This document shows positions 25,343 through 36,835 of a stretch of DNA of 64,000 bases, one piece after another. The notes below the pieces were generated by a model. It saw only the letters and a program-made list of their open reading frames with translations, did not search any database and was not told the origin of the DNA. Within the stretch, counting starts at the first letter, position 1; every line of letters starts with the position of its first letter. The stretch comes from Rhodococcoides trifolii. GTDB taxonomy: Bacteria; Actinomycetota; Actinomycetes; Mycobacteriales; Mycobacteriaceae. The position numbers were made by a program, and so were the translations under genes. The stretch is from positions 62,001 to 126,000 of the forward strand of contig NZ_BMCU01000002.1 in the NCBI RefSeq assembly GCF_014635345.1, given 5' to 3'.

Positions 25343-25382
25343 GCGAACTGTGGACAACCGACATCGGTTGTCCACAGTTCGC
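25343..25382. promoter_or_regulatory. 40-bp palindrome with two head-to-head DnaA-box-like sequences
   Basis: Two 19-bp arms (25343-25361 and 25364-25382) are perfectly complementary with only CA between them. Each arm contains TTGTCCACA, the high-GC actinobacterial form of the DnaA box. It lies 27 bp after the ABC gene and about 90 bp before ssb; no T-run follows, so a simple terminator is less likely. Confidence 0.75.
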
Positions 25383-25472
25383 CGTCGTGTCTCCCGAGAC
25401 GCCGACACGGCTCACATACTCGAATTCTCCCGATTCGATCCGCTCGAATCGGACCAACGAGAGGCGAGAGAC

Positions 25473-25928
25473 ATGTACGAGTCCTACATGACCGTGGTCG
25501 GGCAGATCATCACGAACCCGGTCAAGCGCATCACCACCACCGGGGCCGAGGTGTACAGCTTTCGGGTGGCCAGCAACGCACGCCGCTTCGACCGCGAGAC
25601 GGGGGAGTGGGTGGACAACGGGACGCTCTACGCGTCGGTCAACTGCTGGAACAAGTTGGTGGGGAACGTCGCCAGCTCGTTGATGCGAGGAGACCCGGTC
25701 ATCGTCCACGGAGTGGCGAAGACGAACGAGTACGTCACCAAGGAGGGCGTGTCCAGGGCCGATCTCGACATTCGCGCGATTGCCGTGGGGCCCGACCTCT
25801 CGCGATGCTCGGTCATGATGCAGCGGGTCAAGCCGGCTCCGGTCGAGCCGGCGGCGGAGCAGGACACGTCCGAGCACTTCGAGTCGGAATCGGAGGAGTC
25901 GGACGAGCGCGAGAGCGTCGGCGTCTGA
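25473..25928 (+). CDS. ssb: single-stranded DNA-binding protein paralog
   Basis: 151 aa from ATG 25473 with GAGAGGCGAGAG upstream; alternative start ATG 25488 (MTVVGQI). One OB fold at residues about 5-110: VVGQIITNPVKRITTTGAEVYSFRVASNARRFD, ASVNCWNKLVGNVASSLMRGDPVIVHG. An acidic tail follows, but it lacks the DDDIPF-type tip of the main SSB. It corresponds to Rv2478c and probably is a secondary SSB used in recombination or repair. Confidence 0.85.
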   Translation: MYESYMTVVGQIITNPVKRITTTGAEVYSFRVASNARRFDRETGEWVDNGTLYASVNCWNKLVGNVASSLMRGDPVIVHGVAKTNEYVTKEGVSRADLDIRAIAVGPDLSRCSVMMQRVKPAPVEPAAEQDTSEHFESESEESDERESVGV

Positions 25929-26058
25929 CCCGTGAGCGCCCCGACCTGGACGAGCCGGGGCGCTCATGGCGGTCGTCGCCAGCGGCTAGACTCTCTGCGA
26001 ACGCATTACCGCTGCAACACCGCAGGTAAGCGACGAAAAGCAAATTCGAGAGGGACTC

Positions 26059-27738
<1,680 letters not shown>

Positions 27739-27747
27739 CGGCCGCCG

Positions 27748-28155
27748 ATGTCGGGAGCGACGTTCACTGCACATCTCCAGGTGCGGTGGGCCGATTCCGA
27801 TCGTCTCGGGCACGTGAACAACGTTCGGTACGTCGAGTACGCGCAGGAAGCACGGGTTCAGTTCCTGTCGCGTCTCGACGACCGCGGTGCGACCGTGGTG
27901 CGCAGGCTCGAGGTCGACTACCTGCATCCCGTCACCGATAACTCGGGTCCCCTCGAGGTCGAGGTGTCGGTCACCCGGGTGGGGACGACGAGCTGCCACA
28001 TCCAGCACGTCGTCAAGGACCGAAACGGCCGCGTCTGCGCTGAAGTGGTCGCAGTGATGGTCGGTTTCGAGTCCGAAACCGAGACATCGCGCCCGTGGTC
28101 GGACGCGGAACGATCACTGTTCGACGAGTTCTCGGTGGCGTCCGAGGTCAGCTGA
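27748..28155 (+). CDS. hotdog-fold acyl-CoA thioesterase
   Basis: 135 aa 4HBT-type hotdog protein. The active-site stretch RWADSDRLGHVNNVRYVEYAQEARVQFL is at residues 10-37, with the usual Asp and HVNN. Starts 9 bp after ettA. A similar gene lies on the other side of gdh (33158). The substrate is probably a medium or aromatic acyl-CoA; not deducible. Confidence 0.88.
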   Translation: MSGATFTAHLQVRWADSDRLGHVNNVRYVEYAQEARVQFLSRLDDRGATVVRRLEVDYLHPVTDNSGPLEVEVSVTRVGTTSCHIQHVVKDRNGRVCAEVVAVMVGFESETETSRPWSDAERSLFDEFSVASEVS

Positions 28156-28289
28156 CCCGCGCGCCTTTTCGGTGTTTCGCCCTCATCTCGGGTGCCTTCA
28201 TGGAGTCTCCCCTGGCGCGGCACGTCGGCACTAGGCTCGTGGCGACGTCGCAGGTGCGGCTCGCACGATCAACCAGAGGGTGGGGTTCG

Positions 28290-31200
28290 ATGAGTTCGTC
28301 GGTAGGGGCAGCAGGAGGAATGAAGCCTGCGGAACGACCCGACAGGACTGTGGAGCCTGCGGAACGACCCGACGGGATTGCGTCGGACGAGGAACTCTAT
28401 TTCCGCCACGTCGACACGAGCGAATTCGAGTCGATGTGCCGTGCGCCCCGCGAAGAAGTGCTGCGTCGGCACCGGGAACTCGCGTCGTCGCGGGAGCCGG
28501 GAGAGCCCGTCGTCACGGTGTACCGGCGCAGTGACAGCGACCTCGGCCCCGCCGTGCAGGTAGCCACCGACGACATGCCGATGCTGGTCGAAGCCGTCAC
28601 CGCGCTGCTCGGTGATCTGGGCGCGAACATCCTCGAAGTCGTCCACCCCATCGTGTGTGTCACCCGTGGCGACGACGGATCCATTCGGGAGATCGGTGAC
28701 ATCGACGCCGCCGCCGCGGACGCCGGCTCGACCGTCGAATCGTGGATTCACGTGCAGCTGCATCCGTCCACCTCCGAGGCCGTGCTGTCCGCGATCGAAC
28801 AGTCTCTGCCGCGAGTGCTCGCCGACGTTCGACGCGTCGACGCCGACACCGAGGCCATGCGGACCACCGAACGCGAGCTTGCCGATCGCTTGGACGGTAC
28901 GGACGCCTCGCAGGACAGCAAGGACGCGGCCGAACTGCTTCGGTGGTTGTCGGAGGACAACTTTCGGCTCCTCGGTTACCGTCGCTACCGCCTCGACGCG
29001 GGCGTTCTGGTTCCGGTTCCCGAATCAGGTCTGGGCATTCTGCGCGAGTATGCGGGAGCGGACGACGTGGATCTGCCCGGCCGGATCGACGGCCGCAGCG
29101 ATCTCCTGGTGCTGACTCAGGGGTCGAGCTCGGCGTCGGTTCACCGATCCGCTTACCCGTACTTCGTCGGTGTTCAGGACATCGACGACGACGGTAACGA
29201 GGTGGGCGAGCATCGCTTCGCCGGTGCCTTCACCATCACCGCGCTGCACGGCAGTGTGCTGGACATTCCCGTCGTCGGACGACGGGTGCGCCGGGCGATC
29301 GAGCGCGCTGGTCATCCCCTCACGTCGTACTCCGGGCAGGCCATGCTCGAGACGGTGCAGTCGTTCCCCCGTACCGAACTGTTCTCCGTGGATACCGACA
29401 CGCTGTTCGACGCCATCACCGCAGTGGAGGGTATCGGTCTGCGCGGTGATGTCCTGCTGATTCTGCGGCGAGACGGATACGGGCGATTCGTCTCCGCCCT
29501 CGTCTATCTGCCGCGTGAGCGCTACACCACCCGAGTGCGGCTCGAGATCAGACGCATTCTGCTCGCCGAGCTCGGCGGGGTGTCGATCGACTACACCGCC
29601 CGGGTCTCCGAAAGTGCGCACGCACTACTGCATTTCACGGTGCGGTTCGAACCCGGTTCGCCCGCCGACCCCGATCTGTCCGAAGACCACCGGCTGCGTC
29701 TCGAAGCACTGATCACCGAGGCGACGCGTACCTGGGAGGACTCTCTGCGCACGGTGGCCGACCTGGACACGGTGGTGGCCCCGGACATCGCGGCGCACTA
29801 TGGGGAGTCGCTGCCCGATGCGTACAAGCAGGACTTCGACGCAACCCGTGCGGTCTCGGACATCGTGCGCATCCAGGCACTTCCGGAGCACTCGATCGAT
29901 CTGCAGCTCTACCGCCGGGCGGACTCCGAAACCGGCCACTGGCGGTTCTCGCTCTACGTCGCCGGTGACGAGGTCTCCCTCAGCCAGGTGCTGCCGGTGC
30001 TGCAGAGTCTCGGAGTGGAGGTAGTCGACGAACGTCCCTACGCGGTGGTTCGCCCTGACGGATCACGCTGCTGGATATACGATTTCGGACTCACCGCCGG
30101 GCGGGAGGTGCTGCGGGGGGCGCTCGACCGCGACATCGACGCCGAGCTCGAAGCGGGCGACGAGATGGCCCAACGCGTCAGCCGCCGCTTCAACGATGCG
30201 TTCACCGCCGTCTGGTACGGCCGGGCCGAAGCGGACCGTTTCAACGAACTCGTGCTTCGAGCGGGTCTCGAATGGCGGCAGACGGTGGTGCTTCGGGCGT
30301 ACGCGAAGTACCTGCGGCAGGCGGGTTTTCCGTACAGCCAGTTCAACATCGAAGGCGTGCTCCTGAGCAACCCGCGTACGGCGCGGCTGCTGATCGATCT
30401 GTTCGAAGCCCAATTCGAGCCCGACACCGCGTCGAGCGACCGTGCGGACGAGCTCGCTGCCGAACTGACCACGCTCATCGACGAGGTCGTCAGCCTCGAC
30501 GCGGATCGCATCCTGCGCGCGATGTTCGGACTCATTCGCGCTACCTTGCGCACCAATCAGTACGTCGTCGACAACCGCGGTGCGCCGCGAGACTTCCTGT
30601 CGCTCAAGTTCGATCCGCGGGCGATTGCCGAACTGCCCAAGCCCAAGCCGCGATTCGAAATATTCGTCTACTCGCCGCGGGTCGAGGGAGTGCATCTGCG
30701 CTTCGGATCCGTCGCGCGCGGCGGACTCCGCTGGTCGGATCGACGCGAGGACTTCCGTACCGAGGTGCTCGGACTCGCCAAGGCGCAGGCGGTGAAGAAC
30801 GCGGTGATCGTTCCCGTCGGTGCCAAGGGCGGATTCGTCGTGAAGCGCCCACCGACCGCGACCGGTGACGTCGCCGTCGACCGACAGGCCACCGCGACGG
30901 AGGGGCGCGCCTGCTACCGGTTGTTCATCGCCGGACTGCTGGACGTGACCGACAACCTCGACAGGTCCACGGGTGCAACCCTTCCGCCCCAGCGAGTAGT
31001 GCGCCGCGACGGCGACGACTCCTATCTCGTCGTGGCCGCGGACAAGGGAACCGCGACGTTCTCCGACCTCGCCAACGAAGTGTCGGCCGAATACGACTTC
31101 TGGTTGGGTGACGCGTTCGCGTCGGGCGGATCGGTCGGTTACGACCACAAGGCGATGGGCATCACCGCCAAGGGAGCCTGGGAGAGCGTGAAGCGGCACT

Positions 31201-33161
31201 TCCGCGAGCTCGACGTGGACACGCAGACACAGGATTTCACCGCTGTCGGAATCGGTGACATGAGCGGCGACGTGTTCGGCAACGGAATGCTGCTGAGCGA
31301 GCATCTTCGAATCGTGGCCGCGTTCGACCATCGGCACATCTTCCTCGACCCCACCCCGGATACGGCTCGGTCGTTCGCCGAGCGGTCACGCCTGTTCGAA
31401 CTGCCCCGCTCGTCCTGGGCCGATTACGACACGTCCTTGATCAGCGACGGAGGCGGGGTATGGGAACGGACGCGTAAATCGGTTCCGATCAGCGCAGCCG
31501 CGCGCAACGCCCTCGGCCTCGGTGCGGACGTCACCGCCCTGTCGCCACCGGAACTGATGCGTGCGATCCTGCGGGCGCCCGTCGATCTGTTGTGGAACGG
31601 AGGCATCGGCACCTACATCAAGGCGCGCATCGAGTCCGACGCAGACGTGGGGGACAAGTCCAACGACGCGGTGCGCGTCAACGGCGGCGACATTCGCGCC
31701 AAAGTGGTCGGCGAGGGCGGCAACCTCGGTGTCACCGCGTTGGGGCGCATCGAATACGCGTCCGCCGGCGGCAAGATCAACACCGACGCCGTGGACAATT
31801 CGGCCGGTGTCGACTGCTCCGATCACGAAGTGAACATCAAGATCCTCCTCGACACCCTGGTCCACTCGGGTGAACTGGCCGAGAACGAACGAAACACGTT
31901 GCTGGCGTCCATGACCGACGAAGTCGGCCGATTGGTGTTGTGGGACAACGTTGCTCAGAACGATCTGCTGGGAACCTCGCGTTCGGACGCACCGGCCCTG
32001 ATCAGCGTGCACGCGCGACTGATCGCGGACATGGTGGCCCGGACGGGCCTCGACCGGGAGCTCGAGGTGCTGCCGTCCAAGTCCGAGATCGCCCGGCGCG
32101 AACAGAACCACACGGGCCTGACCTCGCCCGAGCTCGCGACGCTGATGGCCCACGTCAAACTGTCGCTGCAGGAGGAGTTGCTGGCGACGGATCTGCCCGA
32201 CGGCGAGGTGTTCGCCGGCCTGGTCTCGGACTACTTCCCCGAGCCCCTGCGGGACAGGTTTGCGACGTCGATCAAGGCGCACCCGCTCCGCCGCGAGATC
32301 GTCGCGACCAGAATCGCCAACGAGACAGTCGATTTCGGTGGTATCACCTATTCGTTCCGGTTGGCGGAGGACTCCGGTGTCGGTGCGACGGACGCGGTGC
32401 GTGCGTTCACCGCGACCACGCAGATCTTCGGCATGCGCGAATTGTGGACGACCATCGCGCAGACGCCGATGCCCACGGCAGCGTCGGACCTGCTGACCCT
32501 CGAATCGCGCCGACTGCTCGATCGTGGATCGCGCTGGCTGTTGTCCAACCGCCCGCAGCCGATCGCAGTCGGAGCGGAAATCACGCGGTTCGCCCGCAAG
32601 GTGCGCGCCTTGTCCCCATCCATCTCGGAATGGTTGCAGGGCAGGCAAGCTCGCGGAAACGAGATCCGGGCGCAGGTGGCGATCGACGCGGGAGCGCCGC
32701 AGGAATTGGCGCTGCAGGTCTACCGGCTGCTGGACGTGTTCTGCCTTCTCGACGTGATCGAGTCGAGTGACATCGGTGGTTACGACGAAGCAGACGTCGC
32801 ACGGTTGTACTTCGCGCTGGACGAGCACCTCGGCGTCGACTGGTTGCTCTCGGCAGTGTCGGGTCTCGAGCGTGGCGATCGCTGGCACGCGTTGGCGCGG
32901 TTGGCTTTGCGTGACGACCTGTACGCGTCGCTCCGCTCGTTGACCCTCGACGTTCTGGCCGGCGGCGAACCGGGGGAGACGCCCGCGGAGATGATCACCG
33001 AGTGGGAAGCCGGCAACGCCTCACGCTTGTCGCGGGCCCGGTCGGCGCTGCGGGAGATCGGCGAATCGGGAACGCTCGACCTCGCAACGTTGTCGGTTGC
33101 TGCCGGTCAGGTGCGAAGCATGGTGCGCGGCGCGGGAAGCCGCACGGAGGTGGCGCGGTGA
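28290..33161 (+). CDS. gdh: NAD-specific glutamate dehydrogenase, large 180-kDa class
   Basis: 1623 aa from ATG 28290, matching the usual length of about 1600 for this class (Rv2476c). An upstream in-frame extension crosses the end of the thioesterase gene. Regulatory ACT-like repeats occupy roughly residues 60-650. The catalytic region lies around residues 790-1220 (FGSVARGGLRWSDRREDFRTEV, IVPVGAKGGFVVKRPP with the catalytic Lys, ITAKGAWESVKRHF, GIGDMSGDVFGNGMLLS). It oxidises glutamate to 2-oxoglutarate with NAD. In mycobacteria the enzyme is inhibited by the FHA protein GarA. Confidence 0.95.
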   Translation: MSSSVGAAGGMKPAERPDRTVEPAERPDGIASDEELYFRHVDTSEFESMCRAPREEVLRRHRELASSREPGEPVVTVYRRSDSDLGPAVQVATDDMPMLVEAVTALLGDLGANILEVVHPIVCVTRGDDGSIREIGDIDAAAADAGSTVESWIHVQLHPSTSEAVLSAIEQSLPRVLADVRRVDADTEAMRTTERELADRLDGTDASQDSKDAAELLRWLSEDNFRLLGYRRYRLDAGVLVPVPESGLGILREYAGADDVDLPGRIDGRSDLLVLTQGSSSASVHRSAYPYFVGVQDIDDDGNEVGEHRFAGAFTITALHGSVLDIPVVGRRVRRAIERAGHPLTSYSGQAMLETVQSFPRTELFSVDTDTLFDAITAVEGIGLRGDVLLILRRDGYGRFVSALVYLPRERYTTRVRLEIRRILLAELGGVSIDYTARVSESAHALLHFTVRFEPGSPADPDLSEDHRLRLEALITEATRTWEDSLRTVADLDTVVAPDIAAHYGESLPDAYKQDFDATRAVSDIVRIQALPEHSIDLQLYRRADSETGHWRFSLYVAGDEVSLSQVLPVLQSLGVEVVDERPYAVVRPDGSRCWIYDFGLTAGREVLRGALDRDIDAELEAGDEMAQRVSRRFNDAFTAVWYGRAEADRFNELVLRAGLEWRQTVVLRAYAKYLRQAGFPYSQFNIEGVLLSNPRTARLLIDLFEAQFEPDTASSDRADELAAELTTLIDEVVSLDADRILRAMFGLIRATLRTNQYVVDNRGAPRDFLSLKFDPRAIAELPKPKPRFEIFVYSPRVEGVHLRFGSVARGGLRWSDRREDFRTEVLGLAKAQAVKNAVIVPVGAKGGFVVKRPPTATGDVAVDRQATATEGRACYRLFIAGLLDVTDNLDRSTGATLPPQRVVRRDGDDSYLVVAADKGTATFSDLANEVSAEYDFWLGDAFASGGSVGYDHKAMGITAKGAWESVKRHFRELDVDTQTQDFTAVGIGDMSGDVFGNGMLLSEHLRIVAAFDHRHIFLDPTPDTARSFAERSRLFELPRSSWADYDTSLISDGGGVWERTRKSVPISAAARNALGLGADVTALSPPELMRAILRAPVDLLWNGGIGTYIKARIESDADVGDKSNDAVRVNGGDIRAKVVGEGGNLGVTALGRIEYASAGGKINTDAVDNSAGVDCSDHEVNIKILLDTLVHSGELAENERNTLLASMTDEVGRLVLWDNVAQNDLLGTSRSDAPALISVHARLIADMVARTGLDRELEVLPSKSEIARREQNHTGLTSPELATLMAHVKLSLQEELLATDLPDGEVFAGLVSDYFPEPLRDRFATSIKAHPLRREIVATRIANETVDFGGITYSFRLAEDSGVGATDAVRAFTATTQIFGMRELWTTIAQTPMPTAASDLLTLESRRLLDRGSRWLLSNRPQPIAVGAEITRFARKVRALSPSISEWLQGRQARGNEIRAQVAIDAGAPQELALQVYRLLDVFCLLDVIESSDIGGYDEADVARLYFALDEHLGVDWLLSAVSGLERGDRWHALARLALRDDLYASLRSLTLDVLAGGEPGETPAEMITEWEAGNASRLSRARSALREIGESGTLDLATLSVAAGQVRSMVRGAGSRTEVAR
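28324..28373 (+). repeat. 30-bp tandem duplication in the gdh N-terminus
   Basis: AGCCTGCGGAACGACCCGAC occurs at 28324-28343 and 28354-28373, giving the protein repeat KPAERPD / EPAERPDG before the conserved region. Confidence 0.75.
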
Positions 33162-33592
33162 CGGACATCGCCGCGCGGGTGGGGTATCACTGCGCGGTCG
33201 AGGTGCGGTGGTCGGACATGGACGTGTATCAACACATCAACCACGCCCGGATGGTCACCCTTCTCGAGGAAGCGCGCATCCCGTGGCTCATGGCCGACGG
33301 TGTCCCCACCGCATCGCTGCGCAACTCCGCGGTGATCGCCGACCTCCACGTTCGGTACCGAGGCCAACTCAGACACGAGGATTCACCGCTCGACGTGTTC
33401 ATGTGGACGTCGAAGGTGCGGGCGGTGGACTTCACCGCGAATTACGAGGTGCGCCCTCGCGGGGCCGACATGTCGTCGCCGCCGGCGATCGTCGCGTCCA
33501 CGCAGATCGCGACGTTCGACATCGACACTCAACGGTTGCGGCGGTTGACCACGGAGGAACGCGACTACCTGCTGCGGTGGCAGTCGGAGTGA
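33158..33592 (+). CDS. hotdog-fold thioesterase (Rv2475c-like)
   Basis: 144 aa from GTG 33158, overlapping the gdh stop (GTGA) with GGAGG 8 bp upstream. Active-site block VRWSDMDVYQHINHARMVTLLEEARIPWL at residues 17-45. Probably hydrolyses acyl-CoA; translational coupling to gdh and conservation of the pair in mycobacteria suggest a linked metabolic role, not understood. Confidence 0.88.
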   Translation: MTDIAARVGYHCAVEVRWSDMDVYQHINHARMVTLLEEARIPWLMADGVPTASLRNSAVIADLHVRYRGQLRHEDSPLDVFMWTSKVRAVDFTANYEVRPRGADMSSPPAIVASTQIATFDIDTQRLRRLTTEERDYLLRWQSE

Positions 33593-34230
33593 CCGCCCTC
33601 GCCGAGCGATCCCTGGCCGTGCCGTCGGCAGCCGACCGGGACGATCTGGCAACGTTCCTGCACCGAGCGATCCGGCTGGACGAGGCCGCGGTCGTGCGGC
33701 TGCGGCGGCGGGGACGCGATCGTGTCGAGACATGGGCGCCAACCGGTTTCGAGGTGATGGCGGTGCGGGTGGTCGGCGGGACCGTGGCCCCGGCCGACAC
33801 CACTGCGGCCGCCGACGCGGTGCTCGCGTCCGTTCGGCAAGCCGACAGTTCGCCGTTCGAACTCGGCTTCTCGATGGATTCTGCGTGGCAGGGAGTCCTA
33901 CCACCGGAGGACGGATTCGCCCACGTCGACGACGTCCCCGCGCAGGTGCTGGTGGACCTCGCCAAGCGGGGGGTCGAGCTGGCGTCCGAGCACAGTCAGG
34001 GTCCGCCGGTGTCGCTGCTCGATCAGAACGTGCTCGAGGTCGTGGGCGACGGCGGCCGCGCGGCAATTCCCATGCGAATGGTGTTCGCGCTCAACGCCAT
34101 GGGATTCGCGCCGGACTCCCTGGACGAGGCCGTGAGAGTGCGCACCAACAGGTCGTGGCTGCGCCTCGACGCCCGCTACGGATCGGTTGCCGTCAACCGA
34201 ACTGCGCGACTACCGCTCAGCGTTCGCTGA
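33589..34230 (+). CDS. conserved hypothetical protein (Rv2474c-like)
   Basis: 213 aa from GTG 33589, overlapping the thioesterase stop. Mixed alpha/beta composition (RAIRLDEAAVVRLRRRGRDRVETWAPTGFEVMAVRVV, later NRSWLRLDARYGSVAVNRTARLPL). No catalytic motif seen. Position and length match the gene after Rv2475c in M. tuberculosis. Third gene of the gdh operon; converges with aglA 2 bp away. Confidence 0.75.
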   Translation: MTALAERSLAVPSAADRDDLATFLHRAIRLDEAAVVRLRRRGRDRVETWAPTGFEVMAVRVVGGTVAPADTTAAADAVLASVRQADSSPFELGFSMDSAWQGVLPPEDGFAHVDDVPAQVLVDLAKRGVELASEHSQGPPVSLLDQNVLEVVGDGGRAAIPMRMVFALNAMGFAPDSLDEAVRVRTNRSWLRLDARYGSVAVNRTARLPLSVR

Positions 34231-34232
34231 TC

Positions 34233-35828
34233 TCACACCAGCCAGGCGGCCGAGTTGGGCGCCAGGCGTCCGTCCTCGGTCGGCGCGCTCGTCAGGAGCA
34301 GCTCGCCCGGTGGAAGCGGGATGGCGTCGTCTGTCGTGTTCAGTGCGCAGATCAGCCCACCGCGGCGTCGAAACGCAAGACACCCCGGCGGGCTGCCGTA
34401 CCAATCGATGCCGCTGTGCGCGAATTCTGTTCGTGCCGAACGTAATTCGATCGCCGTGCGGTACAGGTTGAGAATGGAGTCGACGTCTTCGAGTTGCACC
34501 TCGACTGTCGACGACGCCCAGTCGGCCGGCATGGGGAGCCACGTCTGCGCGGTGGTGGAGAAGGCAAACGGGGGCGTCTCGCCCTCCCAGGGGAGGGGTA
34601 CCCGGCACCCGTCGCGCCCACGCTCGGTGTGACCGGATCGTTCCCACACCGGGTCCTGCAGCACTTCGTCGGGTAGGTCGGCGTTCGGCAGTCCCAACTC
34701 GGATCCGTTGTAGACGAACGGAACTCCCGGGAGGGCGAGCATGAACAATGCCATCGCTCTGGCGCGCAGCAGCCCCACGGACCCGCCGCCGTACCGGGTC
34801 ACCTCACGGGTGATGTCGTGGTTCGACAGCGTCCACGTCGGCGTACCTCCGACGCGTTCGACCGCGGCGATCGAGTTGTCCACGGCATCGCGGATGGCCG
34901 TCGCGTCGAAGGCCGCTTCGGCAAGCCGGAAGTTGAAGCCGAGGGTGAGCTCGTCGGGCCGCAGGTACTCGCCGAAGCGTTCGTTGTCCTCGACCCAGAT
35001 CTCGCCGACAGTCATCGCGCCCGGGTACTCGTCGATCACTCGGCGGATACCGCGGTGGATCTCGTGGACGGACTCGTGATTGAAGCGGGGGTCGTTGTCG
35101 TCGTTCTTGAGGAGCTCGTTGACGGAGAGGTCCATGTCGGGAAGCCCGGCCGGTTTGGCCATCCCGTGTGCGACGTCGATACGAAATCCGTCGACGCCAC
35201 GGTCCAACCAGAATCGCAGCGTGCGTGCGAGGTCTTCGGGAACTTCGGGGTTCTCCCAGTTCAGGTCCGGCTGTTCCGGTGCGAAGAGGTGGAGATACCA
35301 CTGTCCGGGTTCGCCGGACGGCTCGACGACGCGGGTCCAGGCCGGTCCGCCGAAGATGCTGGGCCAGTTGTTGGGCGGCTGCGACCCGTCGCCCCGGCCG
35401 TCCCGAAAGATGTAGCGCGATCGTTCGTCGCTCCCTGCCGGTGCAGCCACGGCGGCCCGGAACCACTCGTGCTGGTCGCTCGTGTGGTTGGGGACGAGGT
35501 CCATGGTGACCTTGATCCCGCGTGCGTGTGCTTCGACGATCAGAGCGTCCATGACCTCGAGCGACCCGAACAACGGGTCGATGTCCCGCGGGTCGGAGAC
35601 GTCGTAGCCGTGGTCCGCCATGGGGGAGCGCATGACAGGGCTGAGCCAGATGGCGCCGACACCGAGGAGTTCGAGGTAGCCCAGCTTGTCGCGGACACCA
35701 CCCAGGTCGCCGACGCCGTCACCGTCGGAGTCGGCGAACGATCGGGGGTAGATCTGATAGAAAACCGCGTCCGTCCACCAGTCGTCTTCGGCCGCGCTGC
35801 CGCGCGGGGGTTCGGTCGCAGTACTCAC
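34233..35828 (-). CDS. aglA: GH13 alpha-glucosidase
   Basis: 531 aa. GH13 regions in order: VFYQIYPRSFADSDGDGVGDLGG, VTMDLVPNHTS, DGFRIDVAHGM with the Asp nucleophile, TVGEIWVEDNE with the acid/base Glu, and LSNHDITR. Cleaves alpha-1,4 or alpha-1,6 glucosidic bonds in malto- or isomalto-oligosaccharides, and may contribute to trehalose/glycogen recycling. Cytoplasmic, no signal peptide. Corresponds to Rv2471. Confidence 0.92.
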   Translation of the reverse strand: MSTATEPPRGSAAEDDWWTDAVFYQIYPRSFADSDGDGVGDLGGVRDKLGYLELLGVGAIWLSPVMRSPMADHGYDVSDPRDIDPLFGSLEVMDALIVEAHARGIKVTMDLVPNHTSDQHEWFRAAVAAPAGSDERSRYIFRDGRGDGSQPPNNWPSIFGGPAWTRVVEPSGEPGQWYLHLFAPEQPDLNWENPEVPEDLARTLRFWLDRGVDGFRIDVAHGMAKPAGLPDMDLSVNELLKNDDNDPRFNHESVHEIHRGIRRVIDEYPGAMTVGEIWVEDNERFGEYLRPDELTLGFNFRLAEAAFDATAIRDAVDNSIAAVERVGGTPTWTLSNHDITREVTRYGGGSVGLLRARAMALFMLALPGVPFVYNGSELGLPNADLPDEVLQDPVWERSGHTERGRDGCRVPLPWEGETPPFAFSTTAQTWLPMPADWASSTVEVQLEDVDSILNLYRTAIELRSARTEFAHSGIDWYGSPPGCLAFRRRGGLICALNTTDDAIPLPPGELLLTSAPTEDGRLAPNSAAWLV

Positions 35829-35982
35829 AAGGGCTCATAGTGCCAAACGAGTCGTCCCCATCCCGCCGCCCCCGCCCGAGCCCGTCGGAAAATTTCGCCG
35901 ATTCGTTTACTTGAATGATGCACAGTGACCGGTTCGTCATGTACTTTCATACCAATTTCCAAGAAAAGGTAAAGGAACGCGG

Positions 35983-36414
35983 ATGACAAGTTCGGTTTTC
36001 GAGTCTGTGAGCTTGAACGATGTGGTGCTCCAACCGGCACCCATCGAGCCCACCTGGATTCTGGAGGGCAACCCGGTCGCACGGAGCGGCAAGTGGTCTC
36101 AGAGTCTCGACAGCAGTACCTCGACCTGGGTCTGGGACTGCACGGCCGGACGCTTCAACTGGTATTTCGACAGCGACGAGACCATCCACATCATCGAGGG
36201 TGAGGTCGTCGTTCGTGCCGCGAACGGGGATGCCCGCACACTGCGCGCCGGCGACGCCGCGCTGTTCGCGGCCGGAACGTGGGCCGAGTGGTACGTCCCG
36301 ACCTACGTTCGCAAGCACGCCATCCTCCGCCCCCACTTGCCGAAGACCCTCTGGTTCACGATGCGCGTCATGCGCAAGCTCAAGGGCTCCAAGTCTGCGA
36401 AGGCGTTCGCCTGA
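35983..36414 (+). CDS. cupin-domain protein
   Basis: 143 aa small beta-barrel cupin (WVWDCTAGRFNWYFDSDETIHIIEGEVVVRAANGDARTLRAGDAALFAAGTWAEWYV), similar to the DUF861/EutQ-like cupins. Possible metal ligands His/Glu in TIHIIEGE. Divergent from aglA with a 154-bp gap and convergent with glbO, 9 bp apart. Function not assigned; perhaps a small-molecule or sugar binding protein. Confidence 0.8.
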   Translation: MTSSVFESVSLNDVVLQPAPIEPTWILEGNPVARSGKWSQSLDSSTSTWVWDCTAGRFNWYFDSDETIHIIEGEVVVRAANGDARTLRAGDAALFAAGTWAEWYVPTYVRKHAILRPHLPKTLWFTMRVMRKLKGSKSAKAFA

Positions 36415-36423
36415 CGCTCGTCG

Positions 36424-36819
36424 CTACAGCGGTGAGTTGACCATCGACGCCGCCGCCATCTCGACGTACTCGACGAGAAGGCGGCGGTGTTCGTCGTCCA
36501 TGGTGGCCGAGTCGATGGACGCGATCGCCGTCATCATGCAGCGAAGCCAGGCGTCCCGCTCGAGGGGTCCGATCCGAAACGGTGCATGGCGCAGACGTAG
36601 CCGCGGATGACCGCGTTCGTCGGAGTACGTCCGAGGCCCACCCCAGTACTGCTCCAGGAACATCCGCATGCGCCGTTCCGCGGGCCCGAGGTCCTCTTCG
36701 GGGTAGAGCGGGCGCACCACCTCGTCGCGGGCGATCTCCTCGTAGAACCGAGCGGTGAGCGCACGGAACGTCTCGGCACCACCGACGGCGTCGTAGAACG
36801 TCTGCTGCGGCTCGGTCAT
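36424..36819 (-). CDS. glbO: group II truncated haemoglobin
   Basis: 131 aa, typical length of Glb[23 protein letters not shown] opens the fold; YWGGP and the proximal haem His in [10 protein letters not shown] are present, and a Trp follows in RDAWLRCMM. Binds O2/NO and peroxides and may deliver oxygen to membrane oxidases. Matches Rv2470 next to aglA. A MscS gene in the same direction ends upstream. Confidence 0.92.
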   Translation of the reverse strand: MTEPQQTFYDAVGGAETFRALTARFYEEIARDEVVRPLYPEEDLGPAERRMRMFLEQYWGGPRTYSDERGHPRLRLRHAPFRIGPLERDAWLRCMMTAIASIDSATMDDEHRRLLVEYVEMAAASMVNSPL

Positions 36820-36835
36820 CGTGTCCGTCCTCCGG

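Noticed and set aside
31386-32888. 500-codon open frame antisense to gdh
   Set aside because: Shadow frame without domain signatures inside a conserved GDH catalytic region.
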